A stretch of DNA of 64,000 nucleotides from an uncultured Clostridia bacterium (GCA_944362545.1 CALVTJ010000002.1:100134-164133), one strand, 5' to 3'; positions 17,443-26,703 are shown, numbered from the stretch's first letter. Notes: generated by a model not told the origin, from the letters alone. Numbers and translations are program-made.

Positions 17443-20400
17443 AAAATTTCTTGGACTTTCTTGAAAAAACGACACTTCCAAGCCAAACAAACTTGGGCGG
17501 TTTTTTCATTGGAGAAAAAGTCCTTTTTTGTGCATTAAAGCAAAAACTTGTCTATCTTTGTGGCGATTTTGTGACCGCTAGCAAACTTAAGAGAGGACTT
17601 GTTGACTGTGGCAAAAAGGTGCAGATTGTGTCATGCGGAAGAGAGAACGAAGATGAACACGACATCAATCTTTTTCCGTTTGCGGATGCGGTTTCTGGCT
17701 TTTTGGACGGGAAGATTGAAATTTTGATTTTTCTGCCATCATCACTTACCACCAAGTTTGATTTGAAGTTTTTGAAAGAAAAATTGACCTTAAAAAAAGA
17801 TGATGAAATGGACCTTTCAAAACTTTCACAAAAACTTGTGGAGTTTGGCTATGATAAGGTGGATTATGTGACCGCGGTTGGACAATTTGCGGTCAGGGGC
17901 GATGTGGTGGACATCTTTGTCAGTGGACAAGATTATCCTTACCGCGTGGAATTTTTTGATGAAAATGTTGACAGAATCATCAGTTTTGATTTTTCGACCA
18001 TGAAGATGCAAAAGGCATTGGAAAAAATTGAAATTGCGCCCTTCTTTTTGAAGATTGGAGAAAACACCGTTTTTGACTTGTGCGAAAATGTCATTGTGGA
18101 TGAACCTGTCAAAATTGAAAATGAATGCAAGATTTTGAAACAGAGTCGAAGCGAACTTTCTTGGAACAGTGACAAACTATTTCTTGATTTTGACTGTGTT
18201 GATTTGAAGAAATACACTATTTTGTCAAACACGAATGACAGTAATTTTGAAAACAAAACCGTTGGACAAAAAAGTTATGTCACAGATTTTATGGCACTCA
18301 AAAGAGATATTGCGATATATGTAAACGGACACATGAATGTCTTTTTGTTCGGTGGAGAATACCTTGATATTTTGACAGAATTTTTGACAACAAACAAAAT
18401 GTCCTTCCGCATATTTGATGGCGAACTTGTCGAAAATGTGCATGTTTACGTGTGCAAAGATTATTTTCCTTATTCCTTCAGTTTTTTGGAATTTAACATC
18501 ATCGGCATTGGCACGGATGATATGTATAAAAGCAAGAAGGTGGACTTTCGAAGTGGAAGGCAAAACTTTTCTTACCTGCCAAAAGTGGGAGATTATGTTG
18601 TGCATTCTTTCTATGGTATCGGAAGATGCAAGGACATTGTCAGGTTGAAACTTTCGCACTTCGAAAAGGACTATTTTGTCATTGAATACAAAAATGGTGC
18701 GCTGTTGTATCTGCCATCCGAGCAGGCAAATCTGCTCACGGCATATATTGGCGGAGAAAATCCAAAACTCAATGCTTTGGGATCAAGCGAATGGACAAGA
18801 CTCAAACAAAAGGTCAAAGATGACCTTAAAGAAGTGGCAATTTCGCTGGCAAAGATTTACAAAGAGCGTCAAGATAAAAAAGGCTTTTGTTTTGTGCGAG
18901 ATGAAGCACTTGAAAAGCAGTTTGCAGATGCTTTTGAGTTTGAACTCACTCCTGACCAGGCACAAGCCATTGCAGATGTTGACAAAGACATGGAGAGCGA
19001 CAAGATTATGGACCGATTGATTTGCGGAGATGTCGGCTTTGGAAAAACCGAAGTGGCTTTTCGTGCCATGTTTAAGGCAGTTTACAATGGGAAACAAGTG
19101 GCATTTTTGTGCCCGACAACCATTCTGTCAGAGCAACATTTTCGTTCGACCAAAAACAGAATGAAAAATTTTGGATTGAGAGTTGAAGTGTTAAATCGTT
19201 TCAAAACGGCAAAGCAAACGGCAGAAATTTATAAAAGACTTGAAGAAGGAAAGATTGACATTTTGATTGGAACACATAAGATTTTAAACGAAAAACTCAA
19301 ATTCAAAGATTTGGGACTTTTGGTTTTGGATGAAGAACAGCGCTTTGGTGTTCGCGACAAAGAAAAAATCAAAAAGATGAAAACGGACATTGATGTGTTG
19401 ACTCTCTCTGCAACGCCAATTCCGCGCACTTTGCATATGTCACTGTCTGGCATTCGTGACATCAGTGTCATCGCTACACCGCCACGAGATAGACTGCCAA
19501 TTCAAACATATGTTAGTCCTTATAGCGACCAACTTTTGCAGGATGTTGTTTCAAGAGAACTTGCTCGAAATGGCAAGGCACTTTTGCTGTTCAATAGGGT
19601 GGCAGAAATTTATGAATTTAGAAGTCATGTTGCTTCGCTTTTGCCACAGGCAAAGTTGGGAGTTGCACACGGGCAGATGGAAGAGAAGGAACTTTCTCGT
19701 GTCATTGATGAGCTTTATGATGACAAATTCAATGTTTTTATATCTACTACACTTATTGAAAATGGCATTGATTTGCCGACATTAAACACACTTTTTGTGG
19801 TAGATTGTGACATGCTGGGACTCAGCCAGCTCTATCAAATAAGGGGAAGAATTGGGCGCTCGGACAAACTTGCATATGCCTATCTCACTTACAATGGTGG
19901 AAAGGTGTTGACAGAGGATGCATATAAGCGTCTTGATGCTATTAAAGAGTTTAGGGAACTTGGAAGCGGTTTTAAGATTGCCATGCGCGACCTTGAAATT
20001 CGAGGTGCGGGCAACATTTTGGGCAAAGAACAGCACGGACATATGCAAAAAGTCGGCTATGACATGTATGTTCGACTTTTGGATGAAGTGACAAAAGAAA
20101 TTGCCGGTCACAAAACGCACAGTGCCAAGGAAATCAAGATGGAACTTGTGCTGGATGCTTACATCAGCGAAGATTACATTCCATCACAGGAAGAACGCAT
20201 CATTTTCTATAACAGAATCAGCAACATTTCCTCTGAAAAAGAATATGACCAAGTGGTCAAACAACTTCAAGATAGCAATGGTGACCTGCCAAAAGAAGTG
20301 GAAAATTTGTGTAAAGTGGCACTGCTCAAAAATCTTGCCGGAAACTTTAACATCAAAAAAATTCGCATAAACAGTGCCGAATGTGAGATTTACTTTTACA

Positions 20401-20573
20401 AAAGCGAGGAAATCATTGACAAAAGATTGTCGAATGTTGGCAAATTTTATGATACCTGTTTAAAATTTGAGGACTTGCCTATTCTAATGGTAAACACAAA
20501 AGGAAAGGTCGTCGACAAAGTCAATTTGCTTATAGAAATGTTCACAAAAGCACTTGCAGAGAAAAAAGATTGA
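17439..20573 (+). CDS. mfd: Transcription-repair coupling factor Mfd
   Basis: Mfd pushes stalled RNA polymerase off damaged DNA and recruits UvrA. The protein has 1044 residues, about 100 fewer than usual, mainly because the N-terminal UvrB-like domains are shortened. The RNA polymerase-interacting domain (VGDYVVHSFYGIGR) lies near 385-460. The RecG-like motor has GDVGFGKTEVA near 529, DEEQRFGV near 631, TATPIPRTLHMSL and ENGIDLPTLN. The C-terminal TRCF domain carries YIPSQEERIIFYNRI. It is translationally coupled to pth. uvrA and uvrB, its repair partners, lie 30 kb downstream. Confidence 0.96.
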   Translation: MKNFLDFLEKTTLPSQTNLGGFFIGEKVLFCALKQKLVYLCGDFVTASKLKRGLVDCGKKVQIVSCGRENEDEHDINLFPFADAVSGFLDGKIEILIFLPSSLTTKFDLKFLKEKLTLKKDDEMDLSKLSQKLVEFGYDKVDYVTAVGQFAVRGDVVDIFVSGQDYPYRVEFFDENVDRIISFDFSTMKMQKALEKIEIAPFFLKIGENTVFDLCENVIVDEPVKIENECKILKQSRSELSWNSDKLFLDFDCVDLKKYTILSNTNDSNFENKTVGQKSYVTDFMALKRDIAIYVNGHMNVFLFGGEYLDILTEFLTTNKMSFRIFDGELVENVHVYVCKDYFPYSFSFLEFNIIGIGTDDMYKSKKVDFRSGRQNFSYLPKVGDYVVHSFYGIGRCKDIVRLKLSHFEKDYFVIEYKNGALLYLPSEQANLLTAYIGGENPKLNALGSSEWTRLKQKVKDDLKEVAISLAKIYKERQDKKGFCFVRDEALEKQFADAFEFELTPDQAQAIADVDKDMESDKIMDRLICGDVGFGKTEVAFRAMFKAVYNGKQVAFLCPTTILSEQHFRSTKNRMKNFGLRVEVLNRFKTAKQTAEIYKRLEEGKIDILIGTHKILNEKLKFKDLGLLVLDEEQRFGVRDKEKIKKMKTDIDVLTLSATPIPRTLHMSLSGIRDISVIATPPRDRLPIQTYVSPYSDQLLQDVVSRELARNGKALLLFNRVAEIYEFRSHVASLLPQAKLGVAHGQMEEKELSRVIDELYDDKFNVFISTTLIENGIDLPTLNTLFVVDCDMLGLSQLYQIRGRIGRSDKLAYAYLTYNGGKVLTEDAYKRLDAIKEFRELGSGFKIAMRDLEIRGAGNILGKEQHGHMQKVGYDMYVRLLDEVTKEIAGHKTHSAKEIKMELVLDAYISEDYIPSQEERIIFYNRISNISSEKEYDQVVKQLQDSNGDLPKEVENLCKVALLKNLAGNFNIKKIRINSAECEIYFYKSEEIIDKRLSNVGKFYDTCLKFEDLPILMVNTKGKVVDKVNLLIEMFTKALAEKKD

Positions 20574-20592
20574 GAAAACTGCTTGCATTTGC

Positions 20593-20621
20593 TTGAAATT
20601 TGTCGGCTTTTAGTTTATAAT
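20593..20621 (+). promoter_or_regulatory. Promoter of the SurA/PrsA-like lipoprotein gene
   Basis: TTGAAA, 17 bases, TATAAT. The leader is about 70 bases and ends in a GGAG ribosome binding site before a GTG start. Confidence 0.7.
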
Positions 20622-20696
20622 AACAAAGTTAATATACAGCATTGTGCGAAAATTTGGTTGAAAAGACTTTTGCACAAAGATTACTTGGAGAGAAAT

Positions 20697-22556
20697 GTGA
20701 AAAACAAAATTTTATCAATTTTTATGATGCTGATTATGTGCTTTTCAGTCTTTGCGGGCTGTTCTTTGGTCACGCGCAATGACAAGGCATATTATGATGC
20801 AGTTGTCGGACAGATTACTTACACCACAGGTGAAACAGAAACAATCTCAAAACAGAATTTGATTTCTGCCTACAACAGTTATGGATACAACTATGTTGAC
20901 AATTATAACATGACAAGACAAGAAGCATTTTTGACAACACTTGACACCATCATTGACAACAGATTGACCATAAAAGCAGTGGAAAATTATTATGAAGAGC
21001 ATCTAGAAGAAGGCGAAATGCTCAACGGCAATGAAACCACATATATTTGGGATCAAACATATGATGCTCTCTATTCAAATTTGCATGACTACTTAAATGA
21101 AGTGCTTGGTATCGAAAGCAATGATGACAGCGCAACTGAAAGCGACAGTGACAGTTCGGTTTACACACCATATGAACAACAGGCCTACCTTGATGAACAT
21201 TTAGTTATCCATAAGAGACAATCGGCAACAACGATTAGAGAGACTTACAAAGGTAGACAGGTTGATGGTGTTTATGTTGATTATGATTATGTCGACGAAA
21301 CAACAGGAGAACAACCTTTCAAAGCTGCCCTCTATGACAAGATCGCTTCACTCTTTGAAGGGAATGATGAAGATGCAAGAAATTGGCGTGATGCTTTTGG
21401 CAGATATATATCTGACATCAAAGCAAATTATGGATATGAAAACCTTTCTTCAAACAGAGAATGGTTTGATTATGAAATGGACAGGGTTTACAGCATTTTG
21501 AAAGACAACTATCTCATTGAAAAATATTCTGTAATTTACAACAGAACATTGCATCAAGATGCCGACATCTCAAACGTGACAGTAAAGGATATTTTGAGCC
21601 TTTATTCTTCAAAGGTTAGAGCAGATTATGCAACATATCAAGTTGCAAACAACACCAGCGATTTTGCAAGTTCCATTCTTTCAGATGTTGGAAACATGGA
21701 TTATATCATGACAGGCAGTGAAGTGGCAAATTACTTCTATGTTGGATATATCAAAGTGGACATGACAGCAGAACAGCAGGCACAACTTTCAAATCTTGAA
21801 ACTGCTCGTGCAAACAATTACATTGACTATGATGAATATGAGAAATCAGTCAACGGAATCTACAAACAAATCAAAACATCCACAGACAATCTTTCGCCGG
21901 AGAGTTTGCTTTCACGCGTGAAGGAAGATGTGGAAAAATATAGATATTTGACAGTTGATAATTTGACAGAGGAACAAAAAGAAGAAGCACAAGCAGAAGG
22001 TGTCACACTTGAAACATATGTGGCAAATGCGAACAAAGCAATTGCTTATCAACGAGCATATGCATTTAGACCTTATATGTATAAATATAGTGATGATGAC
22101 ACATTGAAGAATGCCGACTACAACGCAGTTTTTGGTGTGACAAATGATGGACAAGTGCTTGCACAAGACAGTTTCATGGCCGACAGTGCAGTGCCGGAGG
22201 ACCTTGCAAATGCTATTTTGAATTTGTATAACAATGGCGATGCACAAGTTGGTGACATGACCGAATTTGTGAGAACTGATGATGGAGTGTATATGTTCTT
22301 CTATGCAGGTGCGATTGAAAACCTGTTTTCAGGCATTGACAAAGATTTTGATGTTTCAAAAAATTCTGAAGCAATTCAAATTCTCACTTCCACAAGGACA
22401 AACATCTTTTCAAACAAGACACTTTTTGATGCTTTGTATGAAGAATGTGTCAGCGACAGATTTTATATCTTCCAAAACATGAACATCAACAATTTGAGAA
22501 CAAACATGACCACAAGGATTGTGGCAATTGAAAACAACATTGAAGATTTGTATTGA
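20697..22556 (+). CDS. Lipoprotein with SurA/PrsA-type N-terminal chaperone region
   Basis: The start is the GTG at 20697, six bases after GGAG; reading further upstream would run into the promoter. The 619-residue product opens with a lipoprotein signal peptide (KNKILSIFMMLIMCFSVFAGC). RQEAFLTTLDTIIDNRLTIKAVENYY resembles the N-terminal helical segment of SurA and PrsA foldases, in which the chain is bound by a helix bundle. The rest is long, helical and acidic, with a Ser/Asp/Glu linker near 140. I could not find a parvulin-type prolyl isomerase core (no QxGxLG or equivalent), so it may be a chaperone only. It would act outside the membrane on secreted proteins. Confidence 0.7.
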   Translation: MKNKILSIFMMLIMCFSVFAGCSLVTRNDKAYYDAVVGQITYTTGETETISKQNLISAYNSYGYNYVDNYNMTRQEAFLTTLDTIIDNRLTIKAVENYYEEHLEEGEMLNGNETTYIWDQTYDALYSNLHDYLNEVLGIESNDDSATESDSDSSVYTPYEQQAYLDEHLVIHKRQSATTIRETYKGRQVDGVYVDYDYVDETTGEQPFKAALYDKIASLFEGNDEDARNWRDAFGRYISDIKANYGYENLSSNREWFDYEMDRVYSILKDNYLIEKYSVIYNRTLHQDADISNVTVKDILSLYSSKVRADYATYQVANNTSDFASSILSDVGNMDYIMTGSEVANYFYVGYIKVDMTAEQQAQLSNLETARANNYIDYDEYEKSVNGIYKQIKTSTDNLSPESLLSRVKEDVEKYRYLTVDNLTEEQKEEAQAEGVTLETYVANANKAIAYQRAYAFRPYMYKYSDDDTLKNADYNAVFGVTNDGQVLAQDSFMADSAVPEDLANAILNLYNNGDAQVGDMTEFVRTDDGVYMFFYAGAIENLFSGIDKDFDVSKNSEAIQILTSTRTNIFSNKTLFDALYEECVSDRFYIFQNMNINNLRTNMTTRIVAIENNIEDLY

Positions 22557-22575
22557 TTTTGAATAAATAAGTTTG

Positions 22576-22614
22576 AAACGACTCTTGTTTAAATTGACAA
22601 GGGGCGTTTTTTTT
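22576..22614 (+). terminator. Terminator of the SurA-like lipoprotein gene, overlapping the next promoter
   Basis: AAACGACTCTTG (22576-22587) pairs with CAAGGGGCGTTT (22598-22609) with one mismatch, followed by T7. The TTGACA -35 box of the next gene straddles the loop and the start of the second arm. Confidence 0.7.
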
Positions 22615-22622
22615 GATAAAAT
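22594..22622 (+). promoter_or_regulatory. Promoter of the LPG-synthase-type membrane protein gene, apparently leaderless
   Basis: TTGACA, 17 bases, TAAAAT with a TGA extension. Eight bases separate it from the ATG at 22631. Confidence 0.7.
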
Positions 22623-22630
22623 TAAATGTA

Positions 22631-24004
22631 ATGGGCGAGAATAAAAATCTGGTTGAGGAAAAAGAAAAAACGAAGCAAAATTTTGATGTGATGACAGAAA
22701 ATGCTGAAACGACAGGTAAGCAAAATTTTTTTTCTCGCATAAAAAACAAATATAAAGAAAAACAGTTGGCAAGGTTGCAGAAAGAACAACTTTCCGCTGA
22801 AGAAAACAAAAAAGTTGAAGAAAAACTTGAAGAGGCAACCAAAGAAGTCAACGACAAGTCAAATGCAAAGAAAAAGAAAATTTTAAACATCTTTTACTTT
22901 GTCTTTAACATTGTGCTTGTCGTGGGGATTTTGATTTGGAATGTCTTCACAACTGATGATTTTACACCACTTCGTTTGATTGACATAAACTTTTTGAACA
23001 TCTTTCTTGTTTTATTGTTGTTGGCTGGTGTTGTTTTTGTTGATGTTTTCACAATACATCGAATGATTTACCGCAAGACTTTGCGTTCTCGTTGGGCATT
23101 ATCTTATAAGGGACTTGGAATTTTGAGATATTATGATGCCATCATTCCAATGTCAGGTGGCGGTCAGGCATTTTTGGCAACATATCTCAATTCACGCGAT
23201 GTGCCGGCATCCCCGGCATTGTCCATCCCTATGGGAAAACTTGTTTTTCAACAAATTGCATGGATAATTGTCACATTTGTCTGCTTGGTTTTGTCATTCA
23301 TAAATGGCACTTCACAAACCTTTGTGTCGGTGGCAAGTATCATCGGTTTTGTGTTGGCATTTGTTGCTGTGGCATTCATCATGTTTGTTTCATTGTCGAA
23401 AAAACTTGGTCAAAAATTGGTGTCATGGGGCATCAAATTGCTTGTAAAAATGCACATTCTCAAGGATTATGACAAATATTATGACAAGGTCATGAACTTT
23501 GTCAGTGATTATCAAAACATCATGAAGGAATACAGCCACGCAAAGGGCGAAGTTATTTTGCAGATTTCCGTTCATATTGTGCGCTATATTCTCATGTATT
23601 CCATTCCTTACTTCATTTATCTTTGCTTCCCATATCAGGGTGGCGCTATCGGCAATTATGGGGATTTCTTCATCTACGCTGCCTTGATTGAATTGGCATC
23701 AAGTTTCATCCCATTGCCAGGCGGAACCGGCATGAATGAAATTACATTTGCTGCATTGTTTAATGACTATCTAGGTGGCTACACATTTTGGGCAATGCTC
23801 ATGTGGAGATTTTGCTCATACTATTTCGACTTAATTCAGGGCATTGGTGTCATCATTTATGACACGGTCTACGGAAACAGAAAGTATCGTTGGGTAAAGA
23901 AAAAATTTGCTTTGCAGGAAGAGAGTCAAGAATTTAGAAAAATGCAGATTGAATCTTTTAGACAAGAGCGCAATAAACGCAGAAAAAAACAGAAAAAGGT
24001 TTGA
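22631..24004 (+). CDS. Lysylphosphatidylglycerol synthase-type transmembrane protein (UPF0104/YbhN family)
   Basis: A 457-residue protein. About 85 hydrophilic, lysine- and glutamate-rich residues likely to form a coiled coil precede roughly eight membrane helices. The motifs MSGGGQAFLATYL, and PLPGGTGMNEITFAALF near 385, are those of the MprF flippase domain and its stand-alone relatives, which move lipids or glycolipids. There is no C-terminal synthase domain, so it does not itself attach lysine. The start at 22631 is chosen because the promoter ends just before it. It is followed by an exported-protein gene after 40 bases, which has its own extended -10. Confidence 0.85.
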   Translation: MGENKNLVEEKEKTKQNFDVMTENAETTGKQNFFSRIKNKYKEKQLARLQKEQLSAEENKKVEEKLEEATKEVNDKSNAKKKKILNIFYFVFNIVLVVGILIWNVFTTDDFTPLRLIDINFLNIFLVLLLLAGVVFVDVFTIHRMIYRKTLRSRWALSYKGLGILRYYDAIIPMSGGGQAFLATYLNSRDVPASPALSIPMGKLVFQQIAWIIVTFVCLVLSFINGTSQTFVSVASIIGFVLAFVAVAFIMFVSLSKKLGQKLVSWGIKLLVKMHILKDYDKYYDKVMNFVSDYQNIMKEYSHAKGEVILQISVHIVRYILMYSIPYFIYLCFPYQGGAIGNYGDFFIYAALIELASSFIPLPGGTGMNEITFAALFNDYLGGYTFWAMLMWRFCSYYFDLIQGIGVIIYDTVYGNRKYRWVKKKFALQEESQEFRKMQIESFRQERNKRRKKQKKV

Positions 24005-24007
24005 TTT

Positions 24008-24016
24008 TGGTATAAT
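24008..24016 (+). promoter_or_regulatory. Extended -10 promoter of the gene at 24045
   Basis: TGG directly precedes a perfect TATAAT. The leader is about 22 bases and carries AGGAAAG near its 5' end. Confidence 0.45.
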
Positions 24017-24044
24017 AACAGCAGGAAAGTTCAAAACTATAGAC

Positions 24045-24578
24045 ATGAAAAAGAGTAGTATAGGTTGGCTTTTTGCTGTTATTATTTTATCTGTTCTGCT
24101 AGTTTTGTCACTAATTTTGGGTTTTAGCGGATTTTTCTTTTCGGTTTCTTATTTAAATTCAAATTCAGAATTGACTGTTGGTGACAACTTTTCTATTGCT
24201 GTCAAACCAAATGAAGCAAGTGTGACATCTTTCACTTTTGGTGGAGCGTATTTGCCGGGCGAGAGAATACCACAAGTAGTGCAAATAAATGCGCAGAATT
24301 TGAATTCTGATGTCAAAGTGCGTGTGAAAGCAAAAATTTTCGGAGTGGATGATGACACAGAATTTGATTTTGTCACCAGTGAACATTTTGACAGGGCGGA
24401 AGATGGCTATTTTTATTATGATGATGTTTTGCTTGGTGGCAACAAAATCACATTTTGCACAGATATTGTTGTGCCAAGTGACAGCAATTTGGTTAGCAAA
24501 GAGAAGTATATTTTGACTTTTGTTGTTGAAACTCTTGAAACACAATTTGATGTGGATGAAATTTGGAATATTGCATGA
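24045..24578 (+). CDS. Small exported protein, possibly TasA/camelysin-like
   Basis: A 177-residue protein with an N-terminal hydrophobic segment (WLFAVIILSVLLVLSLILGFSG) and an extracellular part. After the membrane segment it reads SNSELTVGDNFSIAVKP... PGERIPQVVQINAQN... VRVKAKIF, which recalls the layout of TasA/camelysin proteins (short strand, TVG, PGE/PGQ, then a V-V-x-N segment with VRV). The match is by general pattern only, and no SipW signal peptidase is in view. The start follows from the hydrophobic segment and the upstream promoter. It follows the flippase-type gene. Confidence 0.62.
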   Translation: MKKSSIGWLFAVIILSVLLVLSLILGFSGFFFSVSYLNSNSELTVGDNFSIAVKPNEASVTSFTFGGAYLPGERIPQVVQINAQNLNSDVKVRVKAKIFGVDDDTEFDFVTSEHFDRAEDGYFYYDDVLLGGNKITFCTDIVVPSDSNLVSKEKYILTFVVETLETQFDVDEIWNIA

Positions 24579-24653
24579 TAATTGTCAAAATTGTTGGACT
24601 TTTGTGGTAAGATAAGATAAAATAGAAATGTAAGTATTTCAAGGAGTTTGAAA

Positions 24654-25013
24654 ATGGATGAAGAAAAGAAAATTGTTATGCCGCCCCCACCAAAGGAATT
24701 GAAAAATATGCCACCACCTCCACCACCGCATCAAACACAGGTGCAGGCACAGACAAACACATCTACAATTGAGCAAAATGTCACACAAACAACATCCAAT
24801 AATGTGACAGAAAACAAAGTAGAAAACACACAGAATGTTCAAAAAAGTGATGATGTAGAGCAAAAAATTGAGAAAAACAGTGAAAAGAAACCTGAAAAAA
24901 TAAAACATAAAGCCAGTGGAGGTATTAAGACAGCGCTTTATTGGATAGGTTTCTTTGTGGCTTTGGGTGCTCTTGCTGTGGTGATTTATCTTTTGATTGC
25001 AGATATAGCATAA
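24654..25013 (+). CDS. Proline-rich tail-anchored membrane protein
   Basis: A 119-residue protein of unknown function. The N-terminal half starts with MDEEKKIVMPPPPKELKNM and a six-proline run, then a Gln/Thr/Asn-rich linker and a Lys/Glu stretch. One membrane helix near the C-terminus (ALYWIGFFVALGALAVVIYLLI) leaves only three residues after it. With no signal peptide, the proline-rich part should be cytosolic and could bind partner proteins. AAGGAG lies seven bases before the ATG at 24654, which decides this start over a TTG six bases upstream. A strong hairpin terminator follows at 25058. Confidence 0.7.
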   Translation: MDEEKKIVMPPPPKELKNMPPPPPPHQTQVQAQTNTSTIEQNVTQTTSNNVTENKVENTQNVQKSDDVEQKIEKNSEKKPEKIKHKASGGIKTALYWIGFFVALGALAVVIYLLIADIA

Positions 25014-25057
25014 GCATATAAAATTTTGAAAAAATGGACATTAAAAAATTTGATTTG

Positions 25058-25085
25058 AAGAAACGCATTGGCGTTTCTTTTTTTT
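25058..25085 (+). terminator. Terminator after the proline-rich membrane protein gene
   Basis: AAGAAACGC and GCGTTTCTT form a perfect 9-bp stem with a 4-base loop and a long T run. It lies inside the extended reading frame that begins at 25034, which suggests that frame's true start is further down. Confidence 0.8.
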
Positions 25086-25120
25086 GTTTAAGTTTTGCAT
25101 TTTTTGTCAATAGTTTTTTC

Positions 25121-25588
25121 GTGAAAAAACTCGTGATTTTTATTTTGATATTATGTTGTCTGTGTGGAACGATGTTTGTGAAAACACAAACCAATCCACT
25201 TTTTTTGCATAAAGATGTTGAAAGTGTTTGTTTTGTTTCGGCGACAAATTATGAAAAGGAAAACTTGGATGTTGAGTCGGTGGCGTGCGGAGGTGTGTTT
25301 TTTAATTATTGTTCGCTCTCCACTGCAAGACAAAATCTTCAAAAATTGAAAAAAAATGCAACAGGTATTCAATTTTATCTAGCTGATTCCGATATTATTG
25401 ACCTTCTAGGAGAACTTAAATGTCAAAACATTACCGAAAGCCAATTTGATAATATCTGTCTTTACAGTGGGTATTCGCCATTCTGTCAATCTGCCGTTTT
25501 TGTTGATGGAAAGAAGACAAATGTGCAAATTGCTGTGTCAAATGATGAGATTGTGATAGGTTTTCCGGTTATTTTGACAGGTTATTAA
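25121..25588 (+). CDS. Unrecognised exported protein (155 residues)
   Basis: The open frame begins with an ATG at 25034, but that part encodes a perfect terminator hairpin. I prefer the GTG at 25121, which gives a normal signal sequence (KKLVIFILILCCLCG). The rest is a small alpha/beta protein with GIQFYLADSDIIDLLGEL, YSGYSPFCQSAVFVDGKKTNVQIAVS and a final IVIGFPVILTGY. The end has a conserved look, but I cannot name the family. It lies before an M23 peptidase and spoIIID, the region that in Bacillus carries the sporulation genes ywmB-murA-spoIID-spoIIQ-spoIIID, so a YwmB-like role is possible but only from context. No clear ribosome binding site was seen. Confidence 0.6.
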   Translation: MKKLVIFILILCCLCGTMFVKTQTNPLFLHKDVESVCFVSATNYEKENLDVESVACGGVFFNYCSLSTARQNLQKLKKNATGIQFYLADSDIIDLLGELKCQNITESQFDNICLYSGYSPFCQSAVFVDGKKTNVQIAVSNDEIVIGFPVILTGY

Positions 25589-25655
25589 AAAAAATTGAAA
25601 TTTTATGTTTAATTTCATTTTTTGTGGCAATGATTGTTGCATGGAGGGGAGGAAA

Positions 25656-26213
25656 ATGGAAATCAAACAAGAAGGAAAATTCAAAACTTTATTCAAAAGA
25701 TATGGAATTTTGTGCATTGCGTGTGTGTTTGCACTCGTGGTGGCTTTGGGTGTCGCACTTGGAGTTCAGGGTGCAAGACAGGTCTCTGTCACACCGGCAG
25801 ATTTTGGTTTGCCAATGCAAAATGCCACAGTGGTCAAAGACTATGCGGATGACAGACTGCAACTCAATGAAAGTCTCAACAGATGGGAGATTCATCTTGC
25901 GGTTGACATGACATCAGACGACAATGCGGTCTTTTCCGTGCTTGATGGTGTTGTTGACTCAGTTGAATCAAACTCACTTGATGGCTGTGTTGTGACTATT
26001 ACCCATGGGGATGGTTTTACCAGTATCTATTCTTCACTTGGAGAAGATGTTTTGGTGAAAGCGGGGGACAGGGTGACAAAAGGTCAACAAATTGGCACTG
26101 CTTCTGCTGATGCAACGAACGAGTCTGTTGATGGGGCACATCTTCACTTTGTTTTGATGCAAAACGGTGTGGAAGTTGACCCGAACATCTATCTCGATTT
26201 GCAAAACAAATAA
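25656..26213 (+). CDS. M23-family (LytM-type) peptidase, SpoIIQ-like
   Basis: A 185-residue bitopic protein with one N-terminal helix (about 15-37) and an extracytoplasmic M23 domain. The zinc-ligand and catalytic motifs are complete: HLAVD (HxxxD) and HLHF (HxH), so it may be an active endopeptidase. In Clostridia SpoIIQ keeps these residues and pairs with SpoIIIAH across the forespore membranes during engulfment. Closeness to spoIIID, the classical neighbour, favours SpoIIQ. GGGGAGGAAA before the ATG at 25656 is a strong ribosome binding site. An ordinary cell-wall hydrolase remains possible. Confidence 0.8.
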   Translation: MEIKQEGKFKTLFKRYGILCIACVFALVVALGVALGVQGARQVSVTPADFGLPMQNATVVKDYADDRLQLNESLNRWEIHLAVDMTSDDNAVFSVLDGVVDSVESNSLDGCVVTITHGDGFTSIYSSLGEDVLVKAGDRVTKGQQIGTASADATNESVDGAHLHFVLMQNGVEVDPNIYLDLQNK

Positions 26214-26231
26214 TCAATTCTGTGATTTTAG

Positions 26232-26259
26232 TTGATTTTCCGCATGATTTTGTGATAAT
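26232..26259 (+). promoter_or_regulatory. Promoter of the acyl carrier protein gene
   Basis: TTGATT, 16 bases, GATAAT with TGT directly before it (extended -10). The leader of about 14 bases contains GGAGG. Confidence 0.6.
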
Positions 26260-26279
26260 ATAAATATGTGGAGGTTGAC

Positions 26280-26510
26280 ATGGTTATTGACAAGGTAAAA
26301 GAATTGGTTGCAGAACAACTTGGAATTGATGTAAACACAATCAAACCTGAATCAAATATAATTGAAGATTTGGGGGCGGACTCTTTGGATGTTATTGAAA
26401 TGTTGATGACATTGGAAGAAGAGTATGGCATTACAATTCCAGATGAAAAAATCAACCAAATCAAAACAATTGGTCAAATTGTAGAATTGATTGAAGAATG
26501 TCAAAAATAA
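26280..26510 (+). CDS. acpP: Acyl carrier protein
   Basis: A 76-residue acidic helical protein with GADSLDVIE, in which the serine receives the 4'-phosphopantetheine arm that carries growing fatty acids. Flanking segments LGIDVNTIKPESNIIEDLGADSL... EEYGITIPDE and the final helix match type II fatty-acid-synthase carrier proteins. GGAGG lies five bases before the ATG at 26280; a GTG four codons earlier overlaps that site and is less likely. It stands alone between the M23 peptidase and spoIIID genes rather than with fab genes, and a strong terminator follows. Confidence 0.93.
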   Translation: MVIDKVKELVAEQLGIDVNTIKPESNIIEDLGADSLDVIEMLMTLEEEYGITIPDEKINQIKTIGQIVELIEECQK

Positions 26511-26546
26511 AAAATATTCAGGGCGCAAAATGCTTTGGCTTTTGTG

Positions 26547-26578
26547 AAAATAGCGACAACTCTGTCGCTATTTTTTTT
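26547..26578 (+). terminator. Terminator after acpP
   Basis: AAAATAGCGACA and TGTCGCTATTTT form a perfect 12-bp stem with a 4-base loop and a T run. Confidence 0.9.
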
Positions 26579-26703
26579 GTTTAAAATTTGATGTTGTGAT
26601 ACTAAATTTTCATGGTTGATTTACATAATTTTGAATTTTAAAAAGTTTAATTAAGAAGAAGGAATGATGGATGGCTTTTGCATTTTATCTTTCGACAATT
26701 TTT

